Source of the DNA: Acrocarpospora catenulata
Lineage (GTDB): Bacteria > Actinomycetota > Actinomycetes > Streptosporangiales > Streptosporangiaceae
Reading direction: 5' to 3'
DNA: 64,000 nt
NCBI RefSeq assembly: GCF_018476525.1
Contig: NZ_JAHCST010000008.1
Location: forward strand, 124,001 to 188,000
The notes below the pieces were generated by a model, which worked only from the letters and a program-made list of their open reading frames with translations, was not told where the DNA came from and searched no databases. Below, piece after piece: positions 7,137 through 16,376 of this stretch. The position numbers were made by a program, and so were the translations under genes. Each line of letters starts with the position of its first letter. Positions within the stretch are counted from its first letter, which is position 1.

Positions 7137-9461
7137 ATGGACACCCTGGAGAGAATCGACGCGTACTGGCGTGCGGCCAACTACCTGTCCGTGGGGCAGA
7201 TCTACCTGCTGGACAACCCGCTGCTGACCGAGCCGCTCAAGCCCGAGCACATCAAGCCGAGACTGCTGGGCCACTGGGGAACCACACCGGGCCTGAACTT
7301 CTGTTTCGCCCACCTGAACCGCGTGATCTCCGAACGCGGGCAGGACATGATCTACATCGCCGGTCCCGGGCACGGCGGCCCGGCGGCGGTGGCCCACGCC
7401 TGGCTGGAGGGCACCTATTCCGAGGTATATCCGTATGTGTCGCAGGATGTCGTCGGGATGCGCCGCCTGTTCCGCCAGTTCTCCTTCCCTGGCGGCATTC
7501 CCAGCCACGTCGCCCCGGAGACCCCCGGTTCCATCCATGAGGGCGGCGAACTGGGCTACTCCCTCGCCCACGCGTACGGCGCCGCGTTCGACAACCCGGA
7601 CCTGGTGGTGGCCTGTGTGATCGGCGACGGCGAGGCGGAGACCGGCCCGCTGGCCGCCAGCTGGCACTCCAACAAGTTCACCGACCCCGCCAAAGACGGC
7701 GTCGTGCTGCCGATCCTGCACCTCAACGGCTACAAGATCGCCAACCCCACGGTGCTCGCCCGCATCCCCACCCCCGAACTGATCGCCCTGCTCGAAGGGT
7801 ACGGTTACCGGCCGTACCTGATGGAGAGCGCCGACCCGGTGGCCGCCCACTCGCTGATGGCCGACACCCTGGACCAGGTCTTCGACGAGATCGCCGCCTA
7901 CAAGCAGGGCCGGGCCGAGCGGCTGCCGATGATCGTGCTGCGCACGCCCAAGGGCTGGACCGGCCCGCACGAGGTCGACGGCAAACCGGTGGAGGGAACC
8001 TGGCGCTCCCACCAGGTGCCGCTGGCCACGGTACGGGAGAACCCGGCCCACCTGGCCATGCTGGAGGAGTGGATGCGCTCCTACCGGCCGGAGGAGCTCT
8101 TCGACGCCGGCGGCCGCCCGGTGCCCGAGGTCCTGCAGACCGTACCGGCCGGGAACCTGCGGATGAGCGCCAACCCGCACGCCAACGGCGGCATCCTGCT
8201 CCGCCCGCTGGCGCTGCCCGACTTCCGCGACTACGCCGTCGAAGTGCCGGAACCGGGGGTCCAGCTGAGCGAGCCCACCCGGGTGCTCGGCCGCTGGGTC
8301 CGCGACGTCATCACCGCCAACCCGGACAACTTCCGCCTGATGGGCCCCGACGAGACCGACTCCAACCGGCTGTCGGCCGTCTTCGAAGTCACCGACCGGG
8401 CCTGGCACGCCCAGATCCTGCCCACCGACCAGAACCTGGCGCTCGGCGGCCGGGTCATGGAGGTGCTCAGCGAGCACCTCTGCCAGGGCTGGCTGGAGGG
8501 CTACCTGCTGACCGGCCGGCACGGCCTGTTCAACTGCTACGAGGCGTTCATCCACATCGTGGACGCGATGTTCAACCAGCACGCGAAATGGCTGGACATC
8601 GCGAGGGAGATCCCCTGGCGCCGCCCGGTGGCCTCGCTCAACTACCTGCTCTCCTCGCACGTCTGGCGCCAGGACCACAACGGCTTCAGCCACCAGGACC
8701 CGGGCTTCCTGGACGTGGTGGTGAACAAGAAGGCCGCGGTCGTCCGCGTCTACCTGCCCCCGGACGCCAACACGCTGCTCTCGGTGGCCGACCACTGCTT
8801 CCGGTCGCGCGACTACGTCAACGTGGTGGTCGCCGGGAAGCAGCCCGTGCTGGACCTGTTCAGCATGGAGGAGGCGATCACGCACTGCACCCGCGGCCTG
8901 GGCATCGTGGAGTTCGCCTCCAACGACGCCGGCACCGAACCCGACGTGGTGCTGGCCTGCGCCGGGGACGTGCCCACCCTGGAGACGCTGGCCGCCGCCG
9001 CGCTGCTCCGCGACCGCCTGCCCGAGCTGAAGGTCCGGGTGGTCAACGTGGTCGACCTGATGCGCCTCCAGCCGCCCACCGAGCACCCGCACGGTCTGCC
9101 GGACGCCGAGTTCGACGCGCTGTTCACCGCCGACCGGCCGATCATCTTCAACTTCCACGGCTACCCGTGGCTGATCCACCGGCTCGCCTACCGGCGCAAC
9201 GGCCACCACAACATGCACGTGCGCGGCTACAAGGAGGAGGGCACCACCACCACGCCCTTCGACATGGCCATGCTCAACGACATCGACCGCTTCCACCTGG
9301 TCATGGACGTGATCGACCGGGTCCCCGGGCTGGCCAGGACGGCGGCCCACCTGCGCCAGGAGATGGTGGACGCCCGGCTGCGGGCTCGCGCGTACACCCG
9401 GGCGCATGGGGAAGACCTGCCCGAGATCCGCGACTGGACCTGGCAGGTCACCGGAGCATAA
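7137..9461 (+). CDS. xfp: xylulose-5-phosphate/fructose-6-phosphate phosphoketolase
   Basis: 774 residues, slightly under the usual 790-800. A TPP enzyme that splits xylulose-5-P or fructose-6-P with phosphate to acetyl phosphate. It starts [20 protein letters not shown], matching the family N-terminus, which supports ATG 7137; the open frame to 7020 runs through the promoter. TPP-site motifs include [28 protein letters not shown] and [19 protein letters not shown]. No ribosome site is visible, so leaderless translation is likely. Its 3' end overlaps selD on the other strand by 14 bases. The neighbouring acyl-CoA synthetase-like protein and shared operator boxes suggest stress or low-oxygen control. 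Confidence 0.95.
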   Translation: MDTLERIDAYWRAANYLSVGQIYLLDNPLLTEPLKPEHIKPRLLGHWGTTPGLNFCFAHLNRVISERGQDMIYIAGPGHGGPAAVAHAWLEGTYSEVYPYVSQDVVGMRRLFRQFSFPGGIPSHVAPETPGSIHEGGELGYSLAHAYGAAFDNPDLVVACVIGDGEAETGPLAASWHSNKFTDPAKDGVVLPILHLNGYKIANPTVLARIPTPELIALLEGYGYRPYLMESADPVAAHSLMADTLDQVFDEIAAYKQGRAERLPMIVLRTPKGWTGPHEVDGKPVEGTWRSHQVPLATVRENPAHLAMLEEWMRSYRPEELFDAGGRPVPEVLQTVPAGNLRMSANPHANGGILLRPLALPDFRDYAVEVPEPGVQLSEPTRVLGRWVRDVITANPDNFRLMGPDETDSNRLSAVFEVTDRAWHAQILPTDQNLALGGRVMEVLSEHLCQGWLEGYLLTGRHGLFNCYEAFIHIVDAMFNQHAKWLDIAREIPWRRPVASLNYLLSSHVWRQDHNGFSHQDPGFLDVVVNKKAAVVRVYLPPDANTLLSVADHCFRSRDYVNVVVAGKQPVLDLFSMEEAITHCTRGLGIVEFASNDAGTEPDVVLACAGDVPTLETLAAAALLRDRLPELKVRVVNVVDLMRLQPPTEHPHGLPDAEFDALFTADRPIIFNFHGYPWLIHRLAYRRNGHHNMHVRGYKEEGTTTTPFDMAMLNDIDRFHLVMDVIDRVPGLARTAAHLRQEMVDARLRARAYTRAHGEDLPEIRDWTWQVTGA

Positions 9462-10431
9462 GGGGGTGTTCCCCCGGGGGCGTGAGCTCGCCGATGACCG
9501 GCGCCCCCGGGATCTCCCCGGCGATCAGCAGGCCCCCGGAGGTCTGCGCGTCGGCCAGCAGGAGCAGGGTCTCCTCGTCCACGCCGCCCGGGTCGAGGTG
9601 CTCGGCCACCCAGCCGAGATTGCGCCGGGAACCGCCGGGCACGAACCCGTCCCGTACGGCCTGGCGGGCCCCGTCCAGCAACGGAATCGCGCCAGTGTCG
9701 AGCACCGCGGTGACCCCGGAGGCGCGGGCCAGCTTGAACAGGTGGCCGAGCAGCCCGAAACCGGTCACGTCGGTGGCGCAGGCCACGCCCGCCGCCAGCG
9801 CGGCGGCGCTCGCGTTCGCGTTGAGCGCGGTCATGGTGGCGACGGCCTGCGGGAAGACCTCGCCGGTCGCCTTGTGGCGGTTGTTGAGCACGCCCAGGCC
9901 GAGCGGCTTGGTGAGGGAGAGCGGCAACCCCGGCCGGCCCGCGTCGTTGCGCATCAGGCGGGCGGGGTCGGCCAGGCCGGTGACCGCCATGCCGTACTTG
10001 GGCTCGGTGTCGGTGACGCTGTGGCCGCCCGCGACGTGGCAGCCCGCACTGGCGGCCACCGCCGCGCCGCCGCGCAGCACTTCGCGGGCGAGTTCGTACG
10101 GGAGGGTCTCGCGGGGCCAGCAGAGCAGGTTGAGCGCCACCAGGGGGCGGCCGCCCATCGCGTACACGTCGGAGAGCGCGTTGGCGGCGGCGATGCGGCC
10201 CCAGTCGTACGGGTCGTCCACGACCGGCGTGAAGAAGTCGGCGGTGCTGACGACGGCGGTGCCGTGCTCGATCCGTACCACGGCCGCGTCGTCCCCCGAC
10301 TCAAGGCCGACGAGCAGGTCGTCGCCGCCGGGAGTGGTCAGACCCGCGTCGGCCAGCACGTCCTCCAGCTCACCGGGTGGGATCTTGCAGGCGCAGCCGC
10401 CGCCCTGGGCGTACTGGGTCAGCCTCATCAT
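9448..10431 (-). CDS. selD: selenide, water dikinase
   Basis: 327 residues. Makes selenophosphate, the selenium donor for selenocysteine, from selenide and ATP. The N-terminus [13 protein letters not shown] carries the essential Cys-x-Cys-Lys motif; the catalytic position is Cys rather than Sec. Other signatures are [59 protein letters not shown] and DAQTSGGLL. The start is one of two adjacent ATG codons at 10431/10428. It is divergent from selA with only 47 bases between starts, so the promoters face away from one compact region. A complete sel gene set shows that this genome makes selenoproteins. Confidence 0.96.
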   Translation of the reverse strand: MMRLTQYAQGGGCACKIPPGELEDVLADAGLTTPGGDDLLVGLESGDDAAVVRIEHGTAVVSTADFFTPVVDDPYDWGRIAAANALSDVYAMGGRPLVALNLLCWPRETLPYELAREVLRGGAAVAASAGCHVAGGHSVTDTEPKYGMAVTGLADPARLMRNDAGRPGLPLSLTKPLGLGVLNNRHKATGEVFPQAVATMTALNANASAAALAAGVACATDVTGFGLLGHLFKLARASGVTAVLDTGAIPLLDGARQAVRDGFVPGGSRRNLGWVAEHLDPGGVDEETLLLLADAQTSGGLLIAGEIPGAPVIGELTPPGEHPLMLR

Positions 10432-10478
10432 GATCCAATCATTGCGCCCGCCCCCAGATTGCGATATCCCGATTTATC

Positions 10479-11765
10479 GTGACTGATCCGCGTCGGCAGA
10501 TTCCCCGGACGGACGCCGTGCTGGCCGATCCCCGGTTCGCCGGGCCCACGGAGGTGCACGGGCGGGAGCGGGTGAAAGCCGCGGTCACCACGGCGCAGCG
10601 GCGGGCCAGGGACGGGGAGATCGACCCGGCCCGGGTGCCGGAGGCGGCGCTGGCCGCGCTGGCGGGCGGCGGGCCGCGCCGCGTGATCAACGCCACGGGG
10701 GTGCTGCTCCACACCAACCTGGGCCGGGCGGCGCTCTCCGCGCCCGCGCTGGCGGCGGTCCGCACGGCGGCGGGGGCGACCGACGTGGAGCTGGACCTGG
10801 CGACCGGGCGGCGCGGCCGCCGCGGCCGGGGCGCACTGGCCGCGCTCGCGGAGGCGGTCCCGGCGGCCGAGGCGGTGCACGTGGTCAACAACAACGCGGC
10901 GGCGCTGGTGCTGGCCGCCACCGCGCTGGCCAGGAACCGCGAGATCATCATCAGCCGGGGCGAGCTGGTGGAGATCGGCGCGGGCTTCCGCCTTCCCGAG
11001 CTGCTGGCCTCCACCGGCGCCCGATTACGCGAGGTCGGCACCACCAACCGCACCTCCGTCGCCGACTACACCGCCGCGATCGGCCCCAGGACCGCGTTCG
11101 TCCTGAAGATCCACCCGTCCAACTACCGGGTCGAGGGCTTCGCGGGCACGCCGCCGGTGCACGAGCTGGCCGGGCTTGGCGTGCCGCTGGTCGGCGACAT
11201 CGGCTCCGGCCTGCTCCGCCCCGAACCCCTCCTCCCCGACGAACCGGACGCGGCCACCTGGCTGAAGGCCGGGGCCGACCTGGTGACCGCCAGCGGCGAC
11301 AAGCTGCTCGGCGGCCCCCAGGCCGGGCTGCTGCTCGGCCGCGCCGACCTGGTGGAACGCCTGCGCTCGCACCCGCTGGCCAGGGCGCTCCGGGTGGACA
11401 AGCTCACGCTCGCGGCCCTGGAGGCCACTCTCACCCACACCGCCAACCCCACCCGCGCCGCACTCACGGCGGACCCGGGCACGCTCCGCCGCCGCGCCGA
11501 CGCCCTGGTGGTACGGCTGGGCGCGGCCGGGGTGACCGCCCAGGCCGTCGACACCACGGCGGCGGTCGGCGGCGGGGGCGCCCCCGGGGTCGCCCTGCCC
11601 AGCGCGGCCGTCGCCCTGCCGATCGCCCTGGCCGACCCGCTGCGGGCCGCCACCCCCGCCGTGCTGGGGCGTGCCGACGGCGGGCGTTACCTGCTCGACC
11701 TGCGGGCGGTCGCCCCGGAGGAGGACGACGAGCTGTTCGCGGTGGTGACCGGCGTATGCGGGTGA
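10479..11765 (+). CDS. selA: L-seryl-tRNA(Sec) selenium transferase
   Basis: 428 residues. A PLP enzyme that converts Ser-tRNA(Sec) to Sec-tRNA(Sec) with selenophosphate. The family start pattern (RQIPRTDAVL), RVINATGVLLHTNLGRA, VHVVNNNAAALVLA and the PLP-lysine segment SGDKLLGGPQAG are all present. The start is GTG 10479, with little room for a leader after the divergent selD promoter. The last 10 bases overlap selB, so the two are translationally coupled. Confidence 0.96.
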   Translation: MTDPRRQIPRTDAVLADPRFAGPTEVHGRERVKAAVTTAQRRARDGEIDPARVPEAALAALAGGGPRRVINATGVLLHTNLGRAALSAPALAAVRTAAGATDVELDLATGRRGRRGRGALAALAEAVPAAEAVHVVNNNAAALVLAATALARNREIIISRGELVEIGAGFRLPELLASTGARLREVGTTNRTSVADYTAAIGPRTAFVLKIHPSNYRVEGFAGTPPVHELAGLGVPLVGDIGSGLLRPEPLLPDEPDAATWLKAGADLVTASGDKLLGGPQAGLLLGRADLVERLRSHPLARALRVDKLTLAALEATLTHTANPTRAALTADPGTLRRRADALVVRLGAAGVTAQAVDTTAAVGGGGAPGVALPSAAVALPIALADPLRAATPAVLGRADGGRYLLDLRAVAPEEDDELFAVVTGVCG

Positions 11766-13453
11766 TCGCCACCGCCGGACACGTCGATCACGGGAAGTCC
11801 ACGCTGCTGCGGGCGCTCACCGGGATGGAGCCGGATCGCTGGGAGGAGGAGCGGCGGCGGGGGCTCACCATCGACCTCGGGTTCGTGTGGCGCGGCGGGC
11901 TGGCCTTCGTGGACGTGCCCGGGCACGAGCGGTTCATCGGGAACATGCTGGCCGGGGTGGGGCCGGCGCCCGCGGTGCTGTTCGTGGTGGCGGCCGACGC
12001 CGGATGGTCCGTGCAGTCCGGGGAGCATCTGGCGATCATCAACGGGCTGGGCATCTCCCGGGGGGTGCTCGCGGTGACCAGGGCCGATCTGGCGGATCCG
12101 GGGCCGGTACTGGCCGACTGCCGGGAGCGGCTGCGCGGGACCAGCCTGGCGGGCGTTCCCGCGCTCGCGGTCAGCGCGGTCACCGGGGACGGGCTCAACG
12201 AGCTGCGGGCGGCGCTGGAAGGGCTGCCGGTGCCTGAGCAGGATCCGGGCGCGGAGGTGAGGCTCTGGATCGATCGGGCGTTCACCGTCGAAGGCCGGGG
12301 AACCGTGGTGACGGGGACGTTGGGCGCGGGCGTCATCCGGGTGGGCGACCGGCTCACCCTCCGGGGCGAGTCCGTATATGTCAGGGGATTGCACAGCCTG
12401 AACCAGCCGTGCGAGGAGGTGGCCGGGCTCGCGAGGGTCGCCGTGAACCTCCGGGGGTCCAGCCGTCCCCGTCGAGGGGACACGCTGGTCACCCCGGACC
12501 GATGGCTGGCCGTCTCCCAAGCCGATGTCCGGATTTATCCTGCCGAAAAGGTTCCCGAGCAGGTGATCTGGCACATCGGGACGGCGGCGGGAGCGGCCAG
12601 GGTGCGACCGCTGGGCGACGACGTCGCGCGGGTCGCGCTCGGCGAGGCCCTCCCCCTGCGCATCGGCGACCGGGCCCTGCTGCGCGACCCGGGCAGCCGC
12701 CGCGTCTGGGCGGTCACCGTACTCGACGTACGGCCACCGGAACTGCGGCGGCGCGGGGCCGCGCGGGCGAGGGCGGCCGAGCTGGCCGAGGTGGACGGCA
12801 CCCCGGACGGCGCGGCCGAACTGCGGCGGCGCGGCCTGGCCAGGCGGGACGAACTGGCCGCGATGGGCGCCCCCGTCGCGGCGGAACCCGTGATCGGCGA
12901 ATGGGTGGCCGACCCCGGGCACTGGGCGAGGCTGCGCGCACGGCTGGTCGAGATCGTGACGGCGCACGCCGCGAACGATCCGCGCGACCCGGGCCTGCCC
13001 GCGGAAACCGTCCGGCAGGCGCTCAACCTGCCGGACCGTGCGCTGGTGGACGCCCTCGCCGACGGCACGCCGCTTGGCCGCTCCCGGGGTCGGCTCACCG
13101 CCGCCGCGCCGACCTTGGCCCCCGGCATTGCCCGCCTGCACCAGGACTGGGCCGACCATCCGTTCGCGGCTCCCGACAGCACCCGGCTGGCCGAGCTCGG
13201 CCTGGACATCCGCGCCCTGGCCGCCGCCGAGGCGGCCGGACGGCTCACCCGGCTCACCCCCGAGGTGGTGCTCCCGCCCGGTGCCGTGGACCGGGCGCTG
13301 GCCGTCCTGGCCGGGCTGCCCCAGCCGTTCACGGCGGCCGACGCCCGCAAGGCGCTGGCCACCTCGCGGCGGGTGGTCATCCCCCTGCTCGAACATCTGG
13401 ACGGCAGGGGGCACACCCGCCGGATCGACGGCAGTCTGCGGGAGATCGTCTGA
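11756..13453 (+). CDS. selB: selenocysteine-specific translation elongation factor
   Basis: 565 residues. A GTPase that delivers Sec-tRNA(Sec) to UGA codons marked by a SECIS hairpin. G1 is AGHVDHGKSTLL, the switch region RRGLTIDLGFVW precedes G3 DVPGHERFIGNML, and G4 reads TRAD, a variant of NKxD common in SelB. EF-Tu-like domains 2 and 3 follow, then winged-helix repeats that bind the SECIS (last 200 residues, ending SRRVVIPLLEHLDGRGHTRRIDGSLREIV in several short motifs). It overlaps selA by 10 bases and is followed 15 bases later by the tRNA-Sec gene. Confidence 0.95.
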   Translation: MRVIATAGHVDHGKSTLLRALTGMEPDRWEEERRRGLTIDLGFVWRGGLAFVDVPGHERFIGNMLAGVGPAPAVLFVVAADAGWSVQSGEHLAIINGLGISRGVLAVTRADLADPGPVLADCRERLRGTSLAGVPALAVSAVTGDGLNELRAALEGLPVPEQDPGAEVRLWIDRAFTVEGRGTVVTGTLGAGVIRVGDRLTLRGESVYVRGLHSLNQPCEEVAGLARVAVNLRGSSRPRRGDTLVTPDRWLAVSQADVRIYPAEKVPEQVIWHIGTAAGAARVRPLGDDVARVALGEALPLRIGDRALLRDPGSRRVWAVTVLDVRPPELRRRGAARARAAELAEVDGTPDGAAELRRRGLARRDELAAMGAPVAAEPVIGEWVADPGHWARLRARLVEIVTAHAANDPRDPGLPAETVRQALNLPDRALVDALADGTPLGRSRGRLTAAAPTLAPGIARLHQDWADHPFAAPDSTRLAELGLDIRALAAAEAAGRLTRLTPEVVLPPGAVDRALAVLAGLPQPFTAADARKALATSRRVVIPLLEHLDGRGHTRRIDGSLREIV

Positions 13454-13468
13454 GATAGGGTGCCGGAC

Positions 13469-13564
13469 GGAGGCGTGCAGGTGCCTGGTGGCCCTCCCGG
13501 TCTTCAAAACCGGTGGCGCCGAGTAGCTCGGCGCGGCGGGTTCGATTCCCGTCCGCCTCCGCCA
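13469..13564 (+). tRNA. selC: tRNA-Sec (anticodon UCA)
   Basis: About 96 bases including an encoded CCA end. The acceptor stem pairs GGAGGCG (13469-13475) with CGCCTCC (13554-13560), followed by discriminator G and CCA. The anticodon arm CCGGT-CTTCAAA-ACCGG carries TCA at 13504-13506. A long variable arm (CGCCGAG/CTCGGCG) and the T arm CGGG-TTCGATT-CCCG follow. The long variable arm and UCA anticodon are specific to tRNA-Sec. Its position just after selB completes the selAB-selC unit. Confidence 0.97.
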
Positions 13565-13569
13565 CCTAA

Positions 13570-13660
13570 AGAAGGTTATTCAAAAGCTCGCCCGTTGATC
13601 GTGTCACCCGAGGCAGGTGGCTCGCTTCAAGGGCGCCGGGCTCCTTTTGAATAACCTTCT
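13570..13660. terminator. large AT-rich inverted repeat, bidirectional terminator or small mobile remnant
   Basis: Perfect 17-base arms: AGAAGGTTATTCAAAAG (13570-13586) and its complement (13644-13660), separated by 57 GC-rich bases. The arms sit between the 3' end of selC and the stop codon of the convergent membrane protein gene, whose TGA begins at the arm's outer edge. The AT-rich arms stand out from their surroundings. A shared terminator is the simple reading; a miniature element with terminal repeats is possible. Confidence 0.55.
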
Positions 13661-14718
13661 CAGTGCCGGGCGCTGCCAGGCAGGGCGATCTCCGCCATGC
13701 CTGGGTACTCGCCGATGACCTGGTCGCCGACGCGTACCTGCTGCCGCCCGTTCTCCTGGTCGCCCGGCATCCGCACGGTCGCGTAGCCGTCCCTGGTCGG
13801 GCCCATGGCGTAGTCCCCGTCCGGCAGGACGGTGTACTGGACACGGTTGCCCGTGGTGTCGAATTCGGCCACGGCGACCTTCTGCTCGTCGGTGTACTCC
13901 AGGACGAAGATGCGGCCGCCGCTGACCTGGACGGACAGGCCGTGGTCGGCGTCGGCGAACACCCCGGCGGGGGAGGCCGTGAGGGTGATGTCCGTCCTGT
14001 CGACGCGCAGGGTCACCCGTTTCCGTTCGGCGTCGCCGTACTGGGACTCGTCGAGGAGCACCAGCGCGCCGGACGGGAGGATGCCGACCGGTTCGTACCC
14101 GGCGGACGGGGTGAGCGTGGTCTGCTTGCCGGTGGACAGATCCACCTGCAGGTACCCGCTGACGTCGCCGCTCTGGTGGTAGCCGAGGATCAGGCGCCGC
14201 GAGTCGGCCGACCAGACCCAGGGGCTGAACGCGCCGCCGGTCCCGATGGCGGGGACCTGGACGACCGTGTCCCCCAGCAGGTCCCTGAGCTGGTAGCCCG
14301 CCAGGGTGGGCAACCCCAGCCAGCGCCCGTCGGGGGAGAGCGTCATGTTCCCGGACGGGGTGACCGTATGGGGGCCCAGCGCGAACTCCCGTCCGTCGGT
14401 GAGGGACAGCAGGGTGGGGCAGGTCGCCCGGCAGGGTGTGTAGACCGCCGCCCCCTGCCCCACCGGGCCGCTCACGGGCAGCGCGGCGTAACCGGGGGTG
14501 GTGGCGACGCTGAGTGTCGGCGAGGCGGCGATCTCGCCGCCGTTCCCGCCGGTCTGGAGCAGCAGCGTGGCCACCACGAGACCGGCCGCGGCCAGCCCGG
14601 CGGCCCCGGCGCTCTGCCGTACCGTACGGCGACGGCGGAGCGTGGCCAGGGCGCGGTCGGCGTCGGCGTAGTCGCGGGACTCCCGCTCCAACTGAAGGTA
14701 CGTGTCACGCAGGTTCAC
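13660..14718 (-). CDS. membrane-anchored beta-propeller protein, probable sigma-factor partner
   Basis: 352 residues. The N-terminal 35 residues are charged and cytosolic (YLQLERESRDYADADRALATLRRRR), followed by one membrane span around 37-57 (GAAGLAAAGLVVATLLLQ) and an extracytoplasmic domain. That domain has WD40/TolB-like blades: MTLSPDGRWLGLP, WVWSADSRRLILGYH, YLQVDLSTGKQTTLTP, TRDGYATVRMPGDQ. The start overlaps the stop of a SigE-family sigma factor (ATGA). Genes in this place usually encode sensors or anti-sigma proteins of the paired sigma factor. No zinc-finger anti-sigma motif is seen, so the partner role rests on context. Confidence 0.7.
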   Translation of the reverse strand: MNLRDTYLQLERESRDYADADRALATLRRRRTVRQSAGAAGLAAAGLVVATLLLQTGGNGGEIAASPTLSVATTPGYAALPVSGPVGQGAAVYTPCRATCPTLLSLTDGREFALGPHTVTPSGNMTLSPDGRWLGLPTLAGYQLRDLLGDTVVQVPAIGTGGAFSPWVWSADSRRLILGYHQSGDVSGYLQVDLSTGKQTTLTPSAGYEPVGILPSGALVLLDESQYGDAERKRVTLRVDRTDITLTASPAGVFADADHGLSVQVSGGRIFVLEYTDEQKVAVAEFDTTGNRVQYTVLPDGDYAMGPTRDGYATVRMPGDQENGRQQVRVGDQVIGEYPGMAEIALPGSARH

Positions 14719-15218
14719 GAGTGCACCCTTTCCAGCAGCTGAGGCGCCACTCTCTTCAGACGTTTGAGCGCGTCGTGTTTGTGTCGCTTGACCGTGCCGA
14801 CCGAGCAGCCCATCCGCACGGCGACCTCCGCCTCAGGCAGGTCCTCGTAGAAGGTCAGATAGAGCGCGATGCGCTGTTTGGCGGTGAGCACGCCCAGCGC
14901 CTTCCGCAGCACGATCTTCAGGTCGGTCTCGGCGGCCGGATCCTCGTGGTCCCGGGTCTCCGGCAGTTCGGCGGTCGGCAGGATGACCAGCCGCCGGGGG
15001 CGCCGCCAGGTGCGCAGCTGGTTGAGCATGATCTTGCGCACGTACGCCTCGTGGTCGGCCACGTGGGTCAGCTTGCGCCACCGGGCCGCCGCCTTGACCA
15101 GGGTCTCCTGGAGGAGTTCCTCGGCCTCGCCGTGGTCGCCGGTGAGCAGGTAGGCGGTCCGCGACAGGGCCAGGCCGCGCGCGGCGACGAACTCTCGGAA
15201 ACTGTCGGCGTCGGTCAC
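14715..15218 (-). CDS. SigE-family RNA polymerase sigma factor
   Basis: 167 residues from the preferred GTG at 15218, which has AAGGAG 12 bases upstream; the frame is open to a GTG at 15248 without a site. Region 2 reads FREFVAARGLALSRTAYLLTGDHGEAEELLQETLVKAAARW. Region 4 reads LTAKQRIALYLTFYEDLPEAEVAVRMGCSVGTVKRHKHDALKRL, with a helix-turn-helix. It belongs to the short SigE-type (SCO-like) group of extracytoplasmic-function sigma factors in actinomycetes. Its stop overlaps the start of a membrane beta-propeller gene, its likely regulator. Confidence 0.9.
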   Translation of the reverse strand: MTDADSFREFVAARGLALSRTAYLLTGDHGEAEELLQETLVKAAARWRKLTHVADHEAYVRKIMLNQLRTWRRPRRLVILPTAELPETRDHEDPAAETDLKIVLRKALGVLTAKQRIALYLTFYEDLPEAEVAVRMGCSVGTVKRHKHDALKRLKRVAPQLLERVHS

Positions 15219-15285
15219 CCCGGCTGGCCTCTCCTTGGACGGCGTCACCCAATGAAGACTCCGGCTCCGTCCAGAAGGTTGAGGA

Positions 15286-15651
15286 TCAGACCGTGACCAG
15301 CGCCAGGCCGAGCACGAGCACCGCCGCCGCCCGGGACCAGGTCCACGCGGACGCCTTCTCCTGGACGCCGAAACACTGGCAGGACGCCGACTCCCCGGCC
15401 ACCAGCAGATACGTCTGCGCCGCCGTGAAGCCCAGCCCGAGCAGCAGGCCCGCGATCCCCGCGAGCAGATTCGGCAACGGGGAGAAGGCGACGGCCGCGG
15501 TTCCGGCCTCCGCGATCACGATGGCCACGGGGGCGGTCCAGCCGCGCACCCCGAACACCGCCAGGCTGTCGCGGAAGCCGCGGAAGGCACGGAGCTTGCC
15601 CGTGACGGCGAGCAGGAGGATCGCCCCCAGGGCGTACCTGACCAGGATCAT
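15286..15651 (-). CDS. MauE-type membrane protein (DoxX-like redox-associated)
   Basis: 121 residues, with four predicted membrane spans (3-20, 40-56, 62-82, 104-120). It carries the C-x-C-F-G motif (SCQCFG) characteristic of MauE-like proteins, which with MauD are needed to form disulfides in the methylamine dehydrogenase small subunit. The start overlaps the stop of the upstream selenoprotein candidate (15648-15651, ATGA). It is the last gene of a five-gene operon that includes a TlpA/MauD-like thioredoxin. Substrate is presumably the Cys-rich exported protein encoded at 16377-16901. Confidence 0.8.
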   Translation of the reverse strand: MILVRYALGAILLLAVTGKLRAFRGFRDSLAVFGVRGWTAPVAIVIAEAGTAAVAFSPLPNLLAGIAGLLLGLGFTAAQTYLLVAGESASCQCFGVQEKASAWTWSRAAAVLVLGLALVTV

Positions 15652-16376
15652 GGGAGCACCAGCGGCACCAGCATCGGGATGATCAGCAGCACGAAGAGCG
15701 GGCGGAGCCGGGGCAGCGTGAAGTAGAAGGCGGTGTCGGCGGACATCTTGCTCCGGGCCGTCACGAAGGTGAGCAGCATCACCGTCCGGCCGAGCGCGAA
15801 TCCGGCGCCGGCCAGCAGCGCCTCGGGCCAGGAGGCCAGGAACATGACGGCGATCGCCATGACGTGCGGCAGCGCGGTCGGGGAGTAGGTCCGCATTCCG
15901 GTGCCCATTTCCATGCCGAACTGCACCGAGCCCCAGAAAGGAATCCTGGTCACGAACTGCGGCACCAGCCGGGCGTTCTGCGGAATGGGGAACTTGAGCA
16001 CCCCGATTTCCTGGAGTAAAAGCACCACCGCCGCCGCGGCCACGAATATCCGCAGCCAGAGAATCGGGAACGGCGCGCGCAGCAGCGAGCCGAGGAGCAG
16101 GAAACCGAAAGCGGTCGCCATCGCTCCGATGAACAATCCGGCGACGAAGCCGGAAACGTCAGAGCCCCGCCGGACCGACGAGGACAGCACCCAGGCGCTG
16201 TTGAGGCTTCAAACGGAGCCGGACAGCGAGAACCCGGCCACCAGCGCGGCCACCAGCCAGGTGAAGCCGCTGGTCCCGGCGGCGTGCGCCCCCGCCGCGA
16301 GCAGGGCCGCCTCCGCCGCCACGATCAGCACCAGACCTGGTGCCAGCAGGCGTACGGAGGCGGTCGCGTTGCCCAT
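15648..16376 (-). CDS. candidate selenocysteine-containing integral membrane protein (in-frame UGA at codon 56)
   Basis: A 242-residue frame from ATG 16376, which follows the upstream TAG stop with no gap. Codon 56 is UGA (16209-16211); the same frame then continues for 187 codons to the overlap with the mauE-like gene. Residues 10-30 and 37-55 are hydrophobic, so the Sec would sit at the end of span 2 (SLSGSV-U-SLNSAWVL); further spans lie near 70-92, 100-118, 158-180 and 220-240. The protein has no Cys at all, so Sec would be its only redox residue. A SECIS-like hairpin lies 25 bases after the UGA and selABCD is within 3 kb. A GTG at 16190 could start a shorter protein, but it has no ribosome site and would leave the coupled 55-residue piece pointless. 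A nonsense mutation is the main alternative. Family not recognised. Confidence 0.72.
16165..16183 (-). promoter_or_regulatory. candidate bacterial SECIS hairpin
   Basis: On the coding strand CCTCGTC-GGTCC-GGCGGGG forms a 7-bp stem (two G-U pairs) with a 5-base loop starting GG, beginning 25 bases after the UGA. The loop GGUCC resembles the GGUCU loop of E. coli fdhF, and the 32-base UGA-to-loop distance fits the usual 16-37 range for bacterial SECIS elements. A second hairpin (ACAGC/GCTGT, 16184-16201) lies directly between the UGA and this stem. Confidence 0.6.

Noticed and set aside
5751-9407. 1218-codon - strand frame spanning the acyl-CoA synthetase-like gene and the antisense of phosphoketolase
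   Set aside because: Only the last 397 codons are a protein with motifs; the rest is antisense of xfp. The good ribosome site at 6944 sets the start.
15648-16190. 180-residue version of the membrane protein starting at GTG 16190
   Set aside because: It has no ribosome site, and it would leave a separate 55-codon piece that begins with a coupled ATG and ends in UGA in the same frame. Kept only as an alternative to selenocysteine insertion.
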